From the NCBI RefSeq assembly GCF_028280385.1, contig NZ_JANQLX010000010.1:1-64000 (forward strand): a DNA stretch of 64,000 bases, given 5' to 3'. The notes under the pieces were generated by a model. The model was not told the DNA's origin. It worked only from the letters and a program-made list of their open reading frames with translations, and made no database searches. This stretch comes from Allomuricauda sp. GTDB lineage: Bacteria; Bacteroidota; Bacteroidia; Flavobacteriales; Flavobacteriaceae. The translations under genes and the position numbers were made by a program. Shown here in pieces: positions 8,431-17,534 of the stretch (positions within the stretch are counted from its first letter, which is position 1; each line of letters opens with the position of its first letter).

Positions 8431-8796
8431 ATGAATTGGTATTTAAAGGTATTAAGTCAATATGCGGATTTTAAGGGCCGTGCACGACGCAAGGAATTTT
8501 GGATGTTTGAACTGTTCAACACGATTTTCATGGTGGCTTTCATAACCTTGGACATTGCACTGGAGTTGGTGGACACCGGCATCGGTATTTTATATCCCAT
8601 TTATCTATTCGGCACTATAGTTCCTGCACTTGCCGTGACCGTTAGAAGGTTGCACGATATTGGAAAAACATGGACATGGATTTTTATAGGTCTGGTTCCT
8701 GTGATTGGGGGAATTTGGTTACTTATCCTTTTGACCAAGGACAGTGAAAAAGCCGAAAACAGTTTTGGTGCGAATCCCAAACTAGTGCCAGCTTAA
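8431..8796 (+). CDS. DUF805 domain membrane protein
   Basis: A 121-aa inner-membrane protein with four hydrophobic segments. It has the DUF805 hallmarks: N-terminal Y-x2-F-K-G-R-A-R-R-K-E-FW (residues about 10-22) and VRRLHDIGK before the last helices. The family is of unknown function. It is followed 62 bp later by a second DUF805 gene, clearly a tandem duplicate. The 120-bp upstream region carries the 21-bp-spaced repeat pair. Confidence 0.9.
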   Translation: MNWYLKVLSQYADFKGRARRKEFWMFELFNTIFMVAFITLDIALELVDTGIGILYPIYLFGTIVPALAVTVRRLHDIGKTWTWIFIGLVPVIGGIWLLILLTKDSEKAENSFGANPKLVPA

Positions 8797-8858
8797 TTGC
8801 CGATTGGATTTACCTCCCTTCGCTTTGTCTTTCATAAAAACAACATAACAATTGACAA

Positions 8859-9233
8859 ATGGAATGGTATTTATTGGTCATAAACAATTACGCCAACTTT
8901 AAAGGCAGGGGCCGAAGAGCTGAATACTGGATGTTTACCCTATTTTGTTTGTTCTTTAGCCTTTTTGTAGTTGCTCTGGACAACGTCTTTGAAATTACTT
9001 TTAGCGGATTAATTTTTGGTCCATTGTACATTACTTATGTCCTCCTAGTTTTTGTTCCCGCCCTTGCCGCGACAGTTCGGCGCTTGCACGATATTGGAAA
9101 AAGTGGTTGGACTCTACTGACCTTGCTCATACCTGTTATAGGTATACTCTGGGTTGCTCTTCAATTGGTCAGGGACAGTGAACCTGACGATAATGATTAT
9201 GGACCATGCCCGAAGTATCCATCCGTCAATTGA
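8859..9233 (+). CDS. DUF805 domain membrane protein (tandem paralogue)
   Basis: A 124-aa paralogue of the gene at 8431-8796, with the same FKGRGRRAEYW motif near the N-terminus, VRRLHDIGKSGW in the middle, and four hydrophobic segments. The C-terminal tail is more acidic (SEPDDNDYG). The last codons and stop overlap the first half of the repeat pair at 9224-9252. Confidence 0.9.
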   Translation: MEWYLLVINNYANFKGRGRRAEYWMFTLFCLFFSLFVVALDNVFEITFSGLIFGPLYITYVLLVFVPALAATVRRLHDIGKSGWTLLTLLIPVIGILWVALQLVRDSEPDDNDYGPCPKYPSVN

Positions 9234-9252
9234 AAAAAAGCATTCGTCAATT
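9224..9252. promoter_or_regulatory. direct-repeat pair CGTCAATT, 21-bp spacing
   Basis: CGTCAATT occurs at 9224-9231 and 9245-9252, again exactly 21 bp apart, and differs from the pair at 8281-8309 by one base (CATCAATT). The next gene starts 103 bp downstream, similar to the 122 bp of the first pair. The first copy overlaps the end of the DUF805 gene. Confidence 0.45.
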
Positions 9253-9354
9253 GAGATGGGGCAGAAGAACATCTTTACCTTCTTTTTATATGTGTTTTGA
9301 TTCCAAAGCAGGTAACCCCGCCAAACATCAACATTTTAATCTAAAAAGTTAACT

Positions 9355-10521
9355 ATGAAAAAAGTACTATTATGTCTGGCCTTGATTGCTGTCTTGGCTG
9401 GATGCGAAAAAGAAAACAGCGTCGATGATCCTATTTTAAAAAGTAACTTGTCCGGTGCAGTGCAAAAAGGTCCCTTTGTAAATGGAACCAGTATTGCCAT
9501 CAATGAACTAGAAGAAGATTTATCACAAACAGGTAAAACTTTCAATACCCAGATTACCAACAGTCAGGGGAGTTTTGAAATCAATAACGTGGAATTGGCC
9601 TCAAATTTTGTACATCTGCAAGCCAATGGTTTTTATTTCAATGAGATCTTGGGTGAACAGTCCTCCGCACAATTGACTCTGAATGCTATTTCTGATATAT
9701 CTCATAAAACCACGATCAACGTGAATATTCTATCCCATTTGGAAAAAGAACGTGTCGAATATCTAATTGGTAAGGGATCGAGCTTTAAAGATGCCAAAGC
9801 GCAGGCCCAAAATGAAGTGTTGGACATCTTTGGATTTAGCAGTGAAGCATCACAATCCTCAGAATTACTTGATATTTCGCAAAGCGGAGATAACAATGCC
9901 ATGCTATTAGCAGCTTCCGTGATCCTAAATGGATACCGAACAGAGGGAGAACTTACAGAACTGTTGTCCAATATTAGTGGAGATTTAAAGGAGGATGGTG
10001 AATTGGACGATTCCAGCCTTGGTTCTCAACTGGCAAATCATGTTGGTTACCTGGATGTTGAGGAAATTCGAAATAATCTTGAAACCCGTTACGAAGAACT
10101 GGATATTGATGCCGAAATCCCAAATTTTGAGAAATACATAAAGGAATTTGTTGAGGGCACCGATTTTGAAATTACCGAATATTTAATCACTTACCCGGAA
10201 AATGGTGAGTGGGGATCAAACATCTTGGATCCTAGTAGAACTGAATATTCAGGATTCAATTGGAGCTTATCAGCACACTTAACACATGGAACCTCTGTCA
10301 AAATTAAAACTACAGCATTGGACGGGGGTGAGATATCGGTAGCTTTGGGTACTTCCCTGAATTGGGAGGTTTCAAAAGATTTAAACGAATTTACCTCCTC
10401 AAAATCTGGTGAAAAGTGCGATCTTTTGATAGACTTCTTCCCTGGAAGCTATCTAATCGAATATTTCGAAATGAATTCTGAAACCCCTACATTTTCCAAG
10501 GAGATAACGGTTACCGAGTAG
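9355..10521 (+). CDS. lipoprotein of unknown function
   Basis: A 388-aa protein with lipobox VLAGC (Cys17). Residues about 30-100 look like a carboxypeptidase-regulatory-type beta-sandwich (SGAVQKGPFVNGTSIAINEL), as found at the start of many Bacteroidota surface lipoproteins. The middle is helical and acidic; the C-terminus is again beta-rich. No enzyme motif seen. It lies downstream of a paired direct repeat and ends at an intrinsic terminator, so it is probably its own transcription unit. Confidence 0.8.
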   Translation: MKKVLLCLALIAVLAGCEKENSVDDPILKSNLSGAVQKGPFVNGTSIAINELEEDLSQTGKTFNTQITNSQGSFEINNVELASNFVHLQANGFYFNEILGEQSSAQLTLNAISDISHKTTINVNILSHLEKERVEYLIGKGSSFKDAKAQAQNEVLDIFGFSSEASQSSELLDISQSGDNNAMLLAASVILNGYRTEGELTELLSNISGDLKEDGELDDSSLGSQLANHVGYLDVEEIRNNLETRYEELDIDAEIPNFEKYIKEFVEGTDFEITEYLITYPENGEWGSNILDPSRTEYSGFNWSLSAHLTHGTSVKIKTTALDGGEISVALGTSLNWEVSKDLNEFTSSKSGEKCDLLIDFFPGSYLIEYFEMNSETPTFSKEITVTE

Positions 10522-10545
10522 CGGTTAAAAGTTTTGGCCTGCTTT

Positions 10546-10580
10546 AATTATACCTTTATTTTTATATAGGTGTAATTTTT
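10546..10580 (+). terminator. intrinsic terminator after the lipoprotein gene
   Basis: AATTATACCT pairs with AGGTGTAATT (10 positions, one G-U), loop of 12 nt, then TTT. It ends 5 bp before the zinc-ribbon ATG. Confidence 0.65.
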
Positions 10581-10584
10581 CTAT

Positions 10585-10821
10585 ATGATTCTCTTCTTTG
10601 GAACCAGACCGGGCAAAAAGAAAAGTAAAATTCTGGTTGGAGTAAACTGTCCGCATTGTGGGCAAACAGGAACTTTAACGGCTGTTTCCCAAATCAACTA
10701 CGCCCATTTGTTCTGGATACCCATTTTTAAGCTTGGGAATACCAAATTTGCATCATGTTCCCATTGCAAAAAAGGGTTTTACAAAGAGGAATTCACGCCT
10801 GAAATGGAGAGCGCCCTATAA
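10585..10821 (+). CDS. small zinc-ribbon protein
   Basis: A 78-aa protein with two CxxC knuckles, Cys22/Cys25 (CPHC) and Cys58/Cys61 (CSHC), as in the short zinc-ribbon family. The segment between them (INYAHLFWIPIFKLG) is hydrophobic and may touch the membrane. Partner and function are unknown. A terminator hairpin lies directly before the ATG, so expression may rely on read-through or a promoter inside the hairpin region. Confidence 0.85.
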   Translation: MILFFGTRPGKKKSKILVGVNCPHCGQTGTLTAVSQINYAHLFWIPIFKLGNTKFASCSHCKKGFYKEEFTPEMESAL

Positions 10822-10907
10822 GCTCTGTACCCCCACAGTTTAAATTCCTCCCCCGCACTTCTACCCTATGTTTCAAGGTTAAATTACAGGGGAGGAAACA
10901 AGGTTGG

Positions 10908-11978
10908 TTATAGGTCAAACCTTAGGCCCAAGGAAATATTTCGTTGTTCCACATCCGCATCCTTAAAAATGGGATTTAGGTCGTATTTTACATATAGCAA
11001 AACCTCATCGATGCCAACATATCCGCTAATGCCGTAAACCAAATCACTGGTGTTATAATCTCTTTTCAATTTGTCCTTGATGTTTTCCCCATCTCTGGAG
11101 TACTTCAGTTTTTGACGGGTTCCCAAGTTGAATCCACCGTATCCCCCAACACCCATCCTAAACTGGTTATGTAGCGAGTAGCGGATGCTTTTCTCCGTCT
11201 TTCTAAATCGGGATGGACCAAACTCCAAGTGCACCGGAAATACCAAATTGTCCATTCTAAGTTTGGACTTATCCAGTTGAAACTCAAATTCCTCCAGCAT
11301 GGTTTGATCCCCATTTTGAACAAAAACTTGGTTGTCATCAGGTTTTAGCCCATTAAATTGAAAGGAAAAACCATAGTTGAACCGTAGCCAATTAGAGTTT
11401 TTGAATACTCTTGTACGCCATTGCCAGCCCATTTCAAAAAAGCGGCTTCCGCCAATTTTATAAGGGGAGTTGTCCAAAGATTGTCCGTCAATGAGGGCAT
11501 TGTTGAGCCCAATGGCAAAAACAGGGTCAGAATAAGTTCGTCTGTCAAATTTTACTTCTCTTCTCCGCTGCCTGGAATTTGTGAAAAAGATTCGTTCTCC
11601 ATCAATTAGAATGGACAGGCCTTCTTCGTCCTCAAAGGGGAGTTCCTCATCTGCAAGGACAAGATTTCGGCCCTTATTTCTTTCCAATAGCGCAATTTGA
11701 TTGTCTACAATGGCAATCCTGTTCTCTATGTTCAAAGCTCTTTTTTTGGCAACCTCGGCTTTGAGAATCTTGGCTTCCTCCACACTCAATTCCCCATCAT
11801 CCACTCTCTGGTTAATGTCTTTTACTTCTTGCTTTAAAGCTTCCTTTTCCTGCTGGGCAATCTGTTCTTTTTTCTCTATCAGCGCTTCTATTTTCTGTTC
11901 ATAACGTTCTTGCCCCAAGGCTTGTTGGCTTATCAGTGCCAATACAAATGCAACAAGATAAAAGGTAATTGTTCTCAT
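10908..11978 (-). CDS. outer-membrane beta-barrel protein with N-terminal coiled coil
   Basis: A 356-aa exported protein. From the ATG at 11978 there is a signal peptide ending near ALGQ (residues 1-23). A heptad-rich, highly charged helix follows (about 25-110), then alternating beta-strands ending in a terminal aromatic-type strand (ISLGLRFDL), typical of small barrels. A frame to 12041 exists but lacks a sensible signal peptide. It is the last gene of a sigma - anti-sigma - effector cassette and is a likely target of that signalling pair. Confidence 0.75.
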   Translation of the reverse strand: MRTITFYLVAFVLALISQQALGQERYEQKIEALIEKKEQIAQQEKEALKQEVKDINQRVDDGELSVEEAKILKAEVAKKRALNIENRIAIVDNQIALLERNKGRNLVLADEELPFEDEEGLSILIDGERIFFTNSRQRRREVKFDRRTYSDPVFAIGLNNALIDGQSLDNSPYKIGGSRFFEMGWQWRTRVFKNSNWLRFNYGFSFQFNGLKPDDNQVFVQNGDQTMLEEFEFQLDKSKLRMDNLVFPVHLEFGPSRFRKTEKSIRYSLHNQFRMGVGGYGGFNLGTRQKLKYSRDGENIKDKLKRDYNTSDLVYGISGYVGIDEVLLYVKYDLNPIFKDADVEQRNISLGLRFDL

Positions 11979-12069
11979 GATTGTTTTTGATTTGCCCCCT
12001 TCGATTTCCCCTCCCAAAATTTTACGGGAGGGGTAAACCAAAAAGGTATTTTTGATTGATGAATAAGTT

Positions 12070-12789
12070 CTAATTGTTTCGGTCTGCCACGGCCGTCCGT
12101 AATTTGAAGTAACCGTCTTTTAGGGCATCAAAGATTTGGTCCCTGAACGAAGCATCGAGTTCATCCTCCACCTCGGTCAATAACGCCATTGCATCCACGG
12201 TTCCAGAAGCTGAAACAAGGCTTTCGGTAAGAATTTCACGTTGGGCTGCACGCAACAAAGAATCCACTTCGGCGTCGCTTACCTCTTGCTGAATAGACTC
12301 CAAATGGGTTACCTGTGCCATGACCTCGTTCACTTTTTGTGCGATCAAAGGGTCCGCTTCTTTATTAAATTTATCCTGAATCTCCTGCTTTGAAGCTACT
12401 TCCTCAGCATTTAGGATAATTTCCTTCTCCGAAAACTCGATATCCGTAACTGGTTCTGAATAGCCTGCTTCAATTTCGGCAGCCTGCATGGTGGTTTCCG
12501 ATTCCAAAATGCCATTATTGGAATGATCTATAGTTGGAAGTTCATGCCCATCAGTGGTATTTTCATCTACCAACTGCGCTGGAATCCCATTTCCATCGGA
12601 AATAAAGACAAACCCCAAAGCCAAAAGCAGACCAATAAAGCCAGCTACCATGGCATAGGTGTAATTTCTATTGGATCGGCCAACAGCAGGTTGACTCAAC
12701 TGGGAAGATATTTTCTCCCAGGAATTGGCAGATGGGTTTATTTCCCTACTCCCAAGTTTATCCTTTATGTGTTTTTCCAACTTCTCCAT
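12070..12789 (-). CDS. membrane-anchored anti-sigma factor-like protein
   Basis: A 239-aa protein with one membrane helix (about residues 46-63). The short N-terminal cytoplasmic part contains the SWEKISSQL motif common in Bacteroidota anti-sigma factors next to ECF genes, and a long acidic, helical periplasmic part follows. It begins 6 bp after the sigma-factor stop. The role is inferred from topology and position; no classical zinc-binding anti-sigma motif is seen. Confidence 0.75.
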   Translation of the reverse strand: MEKLEKHIKDKLGSREINPSANSWEKISSQLSQPAVGRSNRNYTYAMVAGFIGLLLALGFVFISDGNGIPAQLVDENTTDGHELPTIDHSNNGILESETTMQAAEIEAGYSEPVTDIEFSEKEIILNAEEVASKQEIQDKFNKEADPLIAQKVNEVMAQVTHLESIQQEVSDAEVDSLLRAAQREILTESLVSASGTVDAMALLTEVEDELDASFRDQIFDALKDGYFKLRTAVADRNN

Positions 12790-12795
12790 GATTCT

Positions 12796-13365
12796 TTATT
12801 TTCTTTTTGACAATGGTTTTTGGACCAGTCCCTGCAACTTTAGATTTTCCTGAAGCATTTTTCTCGCCTTGAACAATTGGGATTTGGATGTCCCTGCGGA
12901 AATTTCAAGCATTTCGGCTATTTCGTGGTGTTTGTACCCTTCAATTGCATACAACAGGAATACCATCTTGTAGCCTTCCGGTAAATTGTCAATCAGTTGT
13001 TGCACATACTCCACATCCACAATGGATGATGGATCTTCCTGGTCCCCAGCTTTCTGATAGACTTCATCATCATAGACCACAAACTGTTTCTTGCGCAGGT
13101 ACGAAATACTTTCCCTTACCATTATTTTCCGAATCCAGCCTTCAAAACTTCCACGATGCTCAAAAGATGCCAAATTTTGAAACACCTTTACAAAGCCATT
13201 GATCATAACATCCTCTGCAAACTGGACGTCCTTTATATATTGTCTGCAGACCCCCAACATTTTGGGCGCAAACTTATCGTACAGTATTTTTTGGCTATTT
13301 CTGTCGCCAGAAATCGCTTTTTTAATCAACTGCTTCTCGTTGGTATATAAAGAGACAATTTTCAA
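12796..13365 (-). CDS. ECF-type RNA polymerase sigma-70 factor
   Basis: A 189-aa sigma factor. Region 2 spans about 20-95 (FAEDVMINGFVKVFQNLASFEHRGSFEGWI). Region 4 spans about 125-175 (LPEGYKMVFLLYAIEGYKHHEIAEML). No ATG is available upstream: the frame opens with TTG at 13365, about 25 bp after a good -7 element, which supports this start. It heads the sigma - anti-sigma - outer-membrane protein cassette, so it probably autoregulates and responds to envelope signals. Confidence 0.92.
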   Translation of the reverse strand: MKIVSLYTNEKQLIKKAISGDRNSQKILYDKFAPKMLGVCRQYIKDVQFAEDVMINGFVKVFQNLASFEHRGSFEGWIRKIMVRESISYLRKKQFVVYDDEVYQKAGDQEDPSSIVDVEYVQQLIDNLPEGYKMVFLLYAIEGYKHHEIAEMLEISAGTSKSQLFKARKMLQENLKLQGLVQKPLSKRK

Positions 13366-13389
13366 CAGTGGTTCCCGATTTGTTTGTTA

Positions 13390-13397
13390 TAAAGATA
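13390..13397 (-). promoter_or_regulatory. promoter -7 element for the ECF sigma cassette
   Basis: Minus strand TATCTTTA, one base from TAnnTTTG, about 25 bp before the TTG start of the sigma gene. Confidence 0.5.
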
Positions 13398-13525
13398 GAC
13401 GAAGCGGACTCCAAAAGGGTTGCCTCATTAAATAAAATAAATGTAATTGGCTGAAAATGGACTATCTATCAGCTTGATCTTTTAGGGCTACTGATTGAAT
13501 TTGAAATTGAAGTTGAACTTAGAAA

Positions 13526-13570
13526 GTGGGTTAGTGGGTTAGTGGGTTAGTGGGTTAGTGGGTTAGTGGG
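13526..13570. repeat. 8-bp tandem repeat array (GTGGGTTA)n, about 5.6 copies
   Basis: Perfect copies of GTGGGTTA fill 45 bp between the prenyl synthase stop and the sigma-factor promoter. The unit, rotated to GGGTTAGT, is close to the other arrays of the window (GGATAGTT, GGGTTATT). Confidence 0.95.
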
Positions 13571-13599
13571 AATTCGGAATAATTTAGAAAACTAACAAT

Positions 13600-13648
13600 T
13601 TTGACTTTCCAACTTTCAATTTTCCATCATCCATTTTCAATTATTTAA
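13600..13648. other. pyrimidine-rich tract after the tandem repeat
   Basis: Words such as CTTTCAATTTTCCATC and CCATTTTCAATT repeat here, closely resembling the tract at 112-239 that follows the first repeat array. No ORF. With the array it occupies most of the 308-bp gap between the sigma and prenyl synthase genes; the rest shows nothing I recognise. Confidence 0.5.
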
Positions 13649-13673
13649 GGCCAGGGCCCAAAAGTCGTTCCAT

Positions 13674-14651
13674 CTACTTTTTACGGTCCACAACATAGTT
13701 GACCATAAGCGTTAGGGCTTTTTTGTACGCTGAATCTGGATAGGCATCCAGCAATGCCAGGGCCTCATCCTTAAAGGCCAGCATTTTGGCAACGGCATAT
13801 TCCAAGCCCCCTTTTTCCTTTACATAGGCAATGACCTCCTTCACCCTCTTTTTGTTCTTGTTATGCTTTTTAATGGAGTTTATAAGCCAGCGCCTTTCTT
13901 GCTTATCGCTTTGGTTAAGGGCATAAATAAGGGGGAGGGTCATTTTTTGCTCCTTGATATCGATTCCGGTGGGCTTCCCTATTTTTTCTTCCCCATAATC
14001 GAAAAGGTCATCCTTGATTTGAAACGCCATACCGCACAATTCCCCAAAACGCCTAAAGGTTTCCACTTCTTGGGAATCGGGTTTTACAGAACAGGCACCC
14101 ATGCTACAGCAAGCAGCAATCAAAGTGGCCGTTTTTTGACGGATAATATCGTAATAGACCTCCTCGGTAATATCCAAAAGTCTTGCTTTCTCAATCTGAA
14201 GCAGTTCCCCTTCACTCATATCCCGAACCGCATTCGAAATAATGTGCAAAAGATCGTAATTCTTGTTCTCCAAAGCCACCAGCACTCCTTTCGAAAATAG
14301 GAAATCCCCAACCAGCACAGCAATCTTATTCTTCCACAGGGCGTTGATGGAGAAAAAACCGCGACGTTTGTGGCTATCATCAACCACATCATCGTGCACC
14401 AAACTGGCCGTGTGGATCAACTCAATGATGGAAGCACCCGTATAAGTCCGCTCGTTGACTTCTCCGTTATTGATCAACTTAGCGGTAAGAAAAACAAACA
14501 TGGGTCGCATTTGCTTCCCCTTTCTGTTCACAATATAAAAGGTGATGCGGTTGAACAATGCAACTTTGGAAGACATGGATTTGAGGAATTTCTCCTCAAA
14601 AAGTTGCATTTCCCGTTCTATGGGTTCCCTAATCTGTGAAACTACTTTCAC
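13674..14651 (-). CDS. polyprenyl diphosphate synthase (trans-prenyltransferase)
   Basis: A 325-aa all-alpha isoprenoid synthase. The first aspartate-rich motif DDVVD is at residues 87-91 and the second, DDLFD, near 214; both bind diphosphate through magnesium. The product is probably the long side chain of menaquinone. The start is taken as GTG 14651, giving the usual N-terminus VKVVSQIREPI; a longer frame to 14732 adds unconserved residues. Chain length cannot be read from the sequence. Confidence 0.92.
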   Translation of the reverse strand: MKVVSQIREPIEREMQLFEEKFLKSMSSKVALFNRITFYIVNRKGKQMRPMFVFLTAKLINNGEVNERTYTGASIIELIHTASLVHDDVVDDSHKRRGFFSINALWKNKIAVLVGDFLFSKGVLVALENKNYDLLHIISNAVRDMSEGELLQIEKARLLDITEEVYYDIIRQKTATLIAACCSMGACSVKPDSQEVETFRRFGELCGMAFQIKDDLFDYGEEKIGKPTGIDIKEQKMTLPLIYALNQSDKQERRWLINSIKKHNKNKKRVKEVIAYVKEKGGLEYAVAKMLAFKDEALALLDAYPDSAYKKALTLMVNYVVDRKK

Positions 14652-14841
14652 GTTTTGCCCCGCTTTAGTTAATCTTGGTTTTGGAAGGCTAAAAGTAGGG
14701 AAAATGAAAGAGTTCAAGGATAGATGGTCCAAGTTTTAAGTTAGGGCGACAAAACTATCGATTATCTGCACCGTAGGACTATCCCATTTATGGATTCCAC
14801 GCAACCCAGGGTATTTTTCTTCGTCTTGGTCTAAAAAAGTT

Positions 14842-15246
14842 ATGTGGCCAAAGTTTTTAAGCCGTATTGTAGTCATTTTTAGTGTTTTTCTCTTAGGATG
14901 CGACAGAGATGACACCCCAGCAACCTTAGAAGGTACTTATGAGGGGATTTTTACGGTTACCTATATGAACAATGAGACCTTTTCCAATCCCGTTGAAGTT
15001 ACCTTGATGAACGGAAGATTTTCCTCTACCGCTGGCCCTAACAGATACCCTGCCGGAGGGAATGGCGACTATGAAGTAATGTCAGGTACAATCGAGTTCA
15101 TCGATGAAAATTTTTGGACCGCGGATTTTGATTGGAATCTTATTTTGAGTGGAGCATACAGCTATTCCCTTTCTGGAGATACGTTGGTAATATCCGCCGA
15201 AAAAAACAATGTTGGTGTCTATACCTACGAACTCAATAGGAAATAA
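14842..15246 (+). CDS. small lipoprotein of unknown function
   Basis: A 134-aa protein with lipobox FLLGC (Cys20). The mature part is about 110 residues and beta-rich (LEGTYEGIFTVTYMN, YSYSLSGDTLVIS), which could form a small barrel as in lipocalin-like proteins, but no family is certain. A near-consensus -7 element, TATTTTTC at 14813-14820, lies about 22 bp before the ATG. It is convergent with rlmN. Confidence 0.7.
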   Translation: MWPKFLSRIVVIFSVFLLGCDRDDTPATLEGTYEGIFTVTYMNNETFSNPVEVTLMNGRFSSTAGPNRYPAGGNGDYEVMSGTIEFIDENFWTADFDWNLILSGAYSYSLSGDTLVISAEKNNVGVYTYELNRK

Positions 15247-15269
15247 ACCTGTACTAGGATTCAGTATAA

Positions 15270-16310
15270 CTAGCTCTTATTGGCCAGTTGTCCACATGCA
15301 GCGTCAATATCCTTGCCTCTGGAACGGCGGACCGTTACCGTAATCCCATTTCGTTCCAATGTCCTTTTGTACATTTCCACAGCGGCCTCTGAAGCTTGTT
15401 GAAATTCTCCATCATCTATGGGGTTGTACTCAATAAGATTGACTTTGGACGGGGCAAACTTGCAAAATTTTACCAAGGCATCCACATCTTTTTGGGTATC
15501 ATTGATTCCTTCCCAAACGACATACTCGTAGGTGATCCTGTTTTTGGTTTTGGCATACCAATATTCCAGGGACTCCCGTAGTTCCTTTAGTGGAAAAGTG
15601 GCATTGAAGGGCATAATGGACGTCCTCACCTCGTCAATGGCGGAATGAAGGGATACAGCCAAAGCAAACTTCACCTCCTCGTCAGCCATTTTCTTGATCA
15701 TCTTTGGAACACCGGAAGTAGAGACCACAATCCGCTTTGGCGACATGCCAAGCCCTTCCGGGGAGGTTATTTTTTCAATGGCCTTGAGCACATTGTTATA
15801 GTTCATGAGCGGTTCCCCCATCCCCATAAAGACAATATTGCTCAGGGGCCTATCAAAATACAATCTACTTTCATTGTCAATGGCTACCACTTGATCATAG
15901 ATTTCATCCGGATTTAGGTTGCGCATGCGTTTAAGGCGTGCCGTGGCACAAAACCTGCAATCGAGACTACACCCCACCTGACTGGAGACACAGGCTGTTG
16001 TTCTGGTCTCTGTTGGAATCAGGACAGACTCAACCACCAAGCCATCATGAAGTCGCACAGCGTTCTTTATGGTGCCGTCCGTACTCCTTTGCATTTGATC
16101 CACCCGAATATGGTTGATCACAAAGTTATCCTCCAACATTTGGCGGGTTTCCTTGGAAATGTTGGTCATGGCATCGAAGGAGTGGGCGGATTTTTGCCAG
16201 AGCCATTCATACACTTGGGTCCCACGGAAAGCCTTGTCGCCTTGGGCCACAAAAAAATCCCGCAACTGCTCCTTGGTCAATGCCCTAATGTCTTTCTTTC
16301 TGACTTCCAT
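15270..16310 (-). CDS. rlmN: 23S rRNA/tRNA adenine-C2 methyltransferase RlmN
   Basis: A 346-aa radical-SAM enzyme that methylates C2 of A2503 in 23S rRNA and A37 in tRNA. The radical-SAM cysteine motif CSLDCRFC lies near residues 114-121, and the conserved MGMGEP motif follows. The ATG at 16310 is used; a TTG directly before it is in frame. It lies downstream of queA but a terminator hairpin separates the two genes. Confidence 0.95.
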   Translation of the reverse strand: MEVRKKDIRALTKEQLRDFFVAQGDKAFRGTQVYEWLWQKSAHSFDAMTNISKETRQMLEDNFVINHIRVDQMQRSTDGTIKNAVRLHDGLVVESVLIPTETRTTACVSSQVGCSLDCRFCATARLKRMRNLNPDEIYDQVVAIDNESRLYFDRPLSNIVFMGMGEPLMNYNNVLKAIEKITSPEGLGMSPKRIVVSTSGVPKMIKKMADEEVKFALAVSLHSAIDEVRTSIMPFNATFPLKELRESLEYWYAKTKNRITYEYVVWEGINDTQKDVDALVKFCKFAPSKVNLIEYNPIDDGEFQQASEAAVEMYKRTLERNGITVTVRRSRGKDIDAACGQLANKS

Positions 16311-16327
16311 CAATTAAAGATAAGTAA

Positions 16328-16363
16328 AGAAAAATCCCGAAAAGCCTATGGCCCATCGGGATT
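16328..16363 (-). terminator. intrinsic terminator after queA
   Basis: On the minus strand AATCCCGA pairs with TCGGGATT and is followed by TTTC. It lies between the queA stop and the rlmN start. Confidence 0.7.
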
Positions 16364-16398
16364 GAATCTTTTTGAACTCCCATTTAGGAATCTATGTT

Positions 16399-17448
16399 TT
16401 AGAGGATCAACATGGCATCTCCGTAGGAGTAGAACCTATATTGTTCCAAAATAGCCTGCTTGTACGCTTTTTTCATAAGATCATGTCCAATGAATGCGGA
16501 AACCATCATCAACAAGGTTGATTTCGGCAAGTGGAAATTGGTAATCATGCAATTGGCAATGCTAAAATCGTAGGGAGGGAAAATAAATTTGTTGGTCCAC
16601 CCTTCAAAGGTATTAAGCGTATGTTCCGAAGAAACCGCGCTTTCCAGTCCGCGCATCACCGTGGTACCCACTGCACATACTTTTCGCTTATTGCTCTTGG
16701 CCTTATTCACCACTTCCGTGGCCTTTTCATCGATAACCAACTCCTCGCTATCCATTTTGTGCTTGGAAAGGTCTTCTACTTCAACAGGGTTAAAAGTTCC
16801 CAAACCAACATGGAGGGTTACTTCTGCAAAATCCACACCTTTGATTTCCAAACGCTTCAACAAATGCTTGGAGAAGTGCAGCCCTGCGGTTGGTGCGGCC
16901 ACCGCCCCTTCATATTTGGCATAAATCGTTTGATACCGTTCTTCATCCTCAGGCTCAACATCCCGCTTGATATATTTGGGCAATGGGGTTTCACCCAGCT
17001 CCCTCAACTTTCTCCTAAAATCCGTGTAGGAACCATCGTAAAGAAAACGGAGTGTTCTTCCCCTGGAAGTGGTGTTGTCTATGACTTCCGCCACCAAACT
17101 TTCGTCATCACCAAAATATAACTTGTTCCCTATCCTAATTTTTCTGGCCGGATCTACCAAAACATCCCAAAGTCGTTGCTCTTGATTGAGCTCGCGCAAC
17201 AAAAACACTTCAATCCTTGCTCCTGTTTTTTCTTTATTTCCATAAAGTCTGGCCGGAAAAACCTTGGTATTGTTCAGCACCATTACGTCGCCCTCATCAA
17301 AATAATCGATAAGGTCCTTGAACATTTTATGTTCAATTTTCCCTGTTTCCCGATGAATCACCATAAGTTTGGATTCGTCCCTATTCTCAGCGGGATATTC
17401 GGCCAATAACTCTTTGGGCAATTCAAAGTTGAAGTTTGATAATTTCAT
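16399..17448 (-). CDS. queA: tRNA preQ1(34) S-adenosylmethionine ribosyltransferase-isomerase
   Basis: A 349-aa enzyme that transfers and isomerises the ribosyl part of SAM onto preQ1 at tRNA position 34, making epoxyqueuosine. Family segments are clear: N-terminal [20 protein letters not shown] start, [16 protein letters not shown], and the central [10 protein letters not shown] motif. Length is normal. It follows aroA by 86 bp on the same strand and ends at a terminator. Confidence 0.95.
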   Translation of the reverse strand: MKLSNFNFELPKELLAEYPAENRDESKLMVIHRETGKIEHKMFKDLIDYFDEGDVMVLNNTKVFPARLYGNKEKTGARIEVFLLRELNQEQRLWDVLVDPARKIRIGNKLYFGDDESLVAEVIDNTTSRGRTLRFLYDGSYTDFRRKLRELGETPLPKYIKRDVEPEDEERYQTIYAKYEGAVAAPTAGLHFSKHLLKRLEIKGVDFAEVTLHVGLGTFNPVEVEDLSKHKMDSEELVIDEKATEVVNKAKSNKRKVCAVGTTVMRGLESAVSSEHTLNTFEGWTNKFIFPPYDFSIANCMITNFHLPKSTLLMMVSAFIGHDLMKKAYKQAILEQYRFYSYGDAMLIL

Positions 17449-17534
17449 CTAGACTTTTTTAGGAGATTTTTAAAGTGGGCAAATATACAATCTCCATATA
17501 GGGGATGTCAAGTAATTTGGTGATTAAATGCCAA

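Noticed and set aside
10845-10897. Inverted repeat TTCCTCCCC/GGGGAGGAA between convergent genes
   Set aside because: The 35-nt loop and missing T-run make it a poor terminator; not listed as a feature.
16315-16322. TATCTTTA (minus strand) as rlmN promoter
   Set aside because: It would place transcription start at or inside the start codon; possible leaderless mRNA but not supportable.
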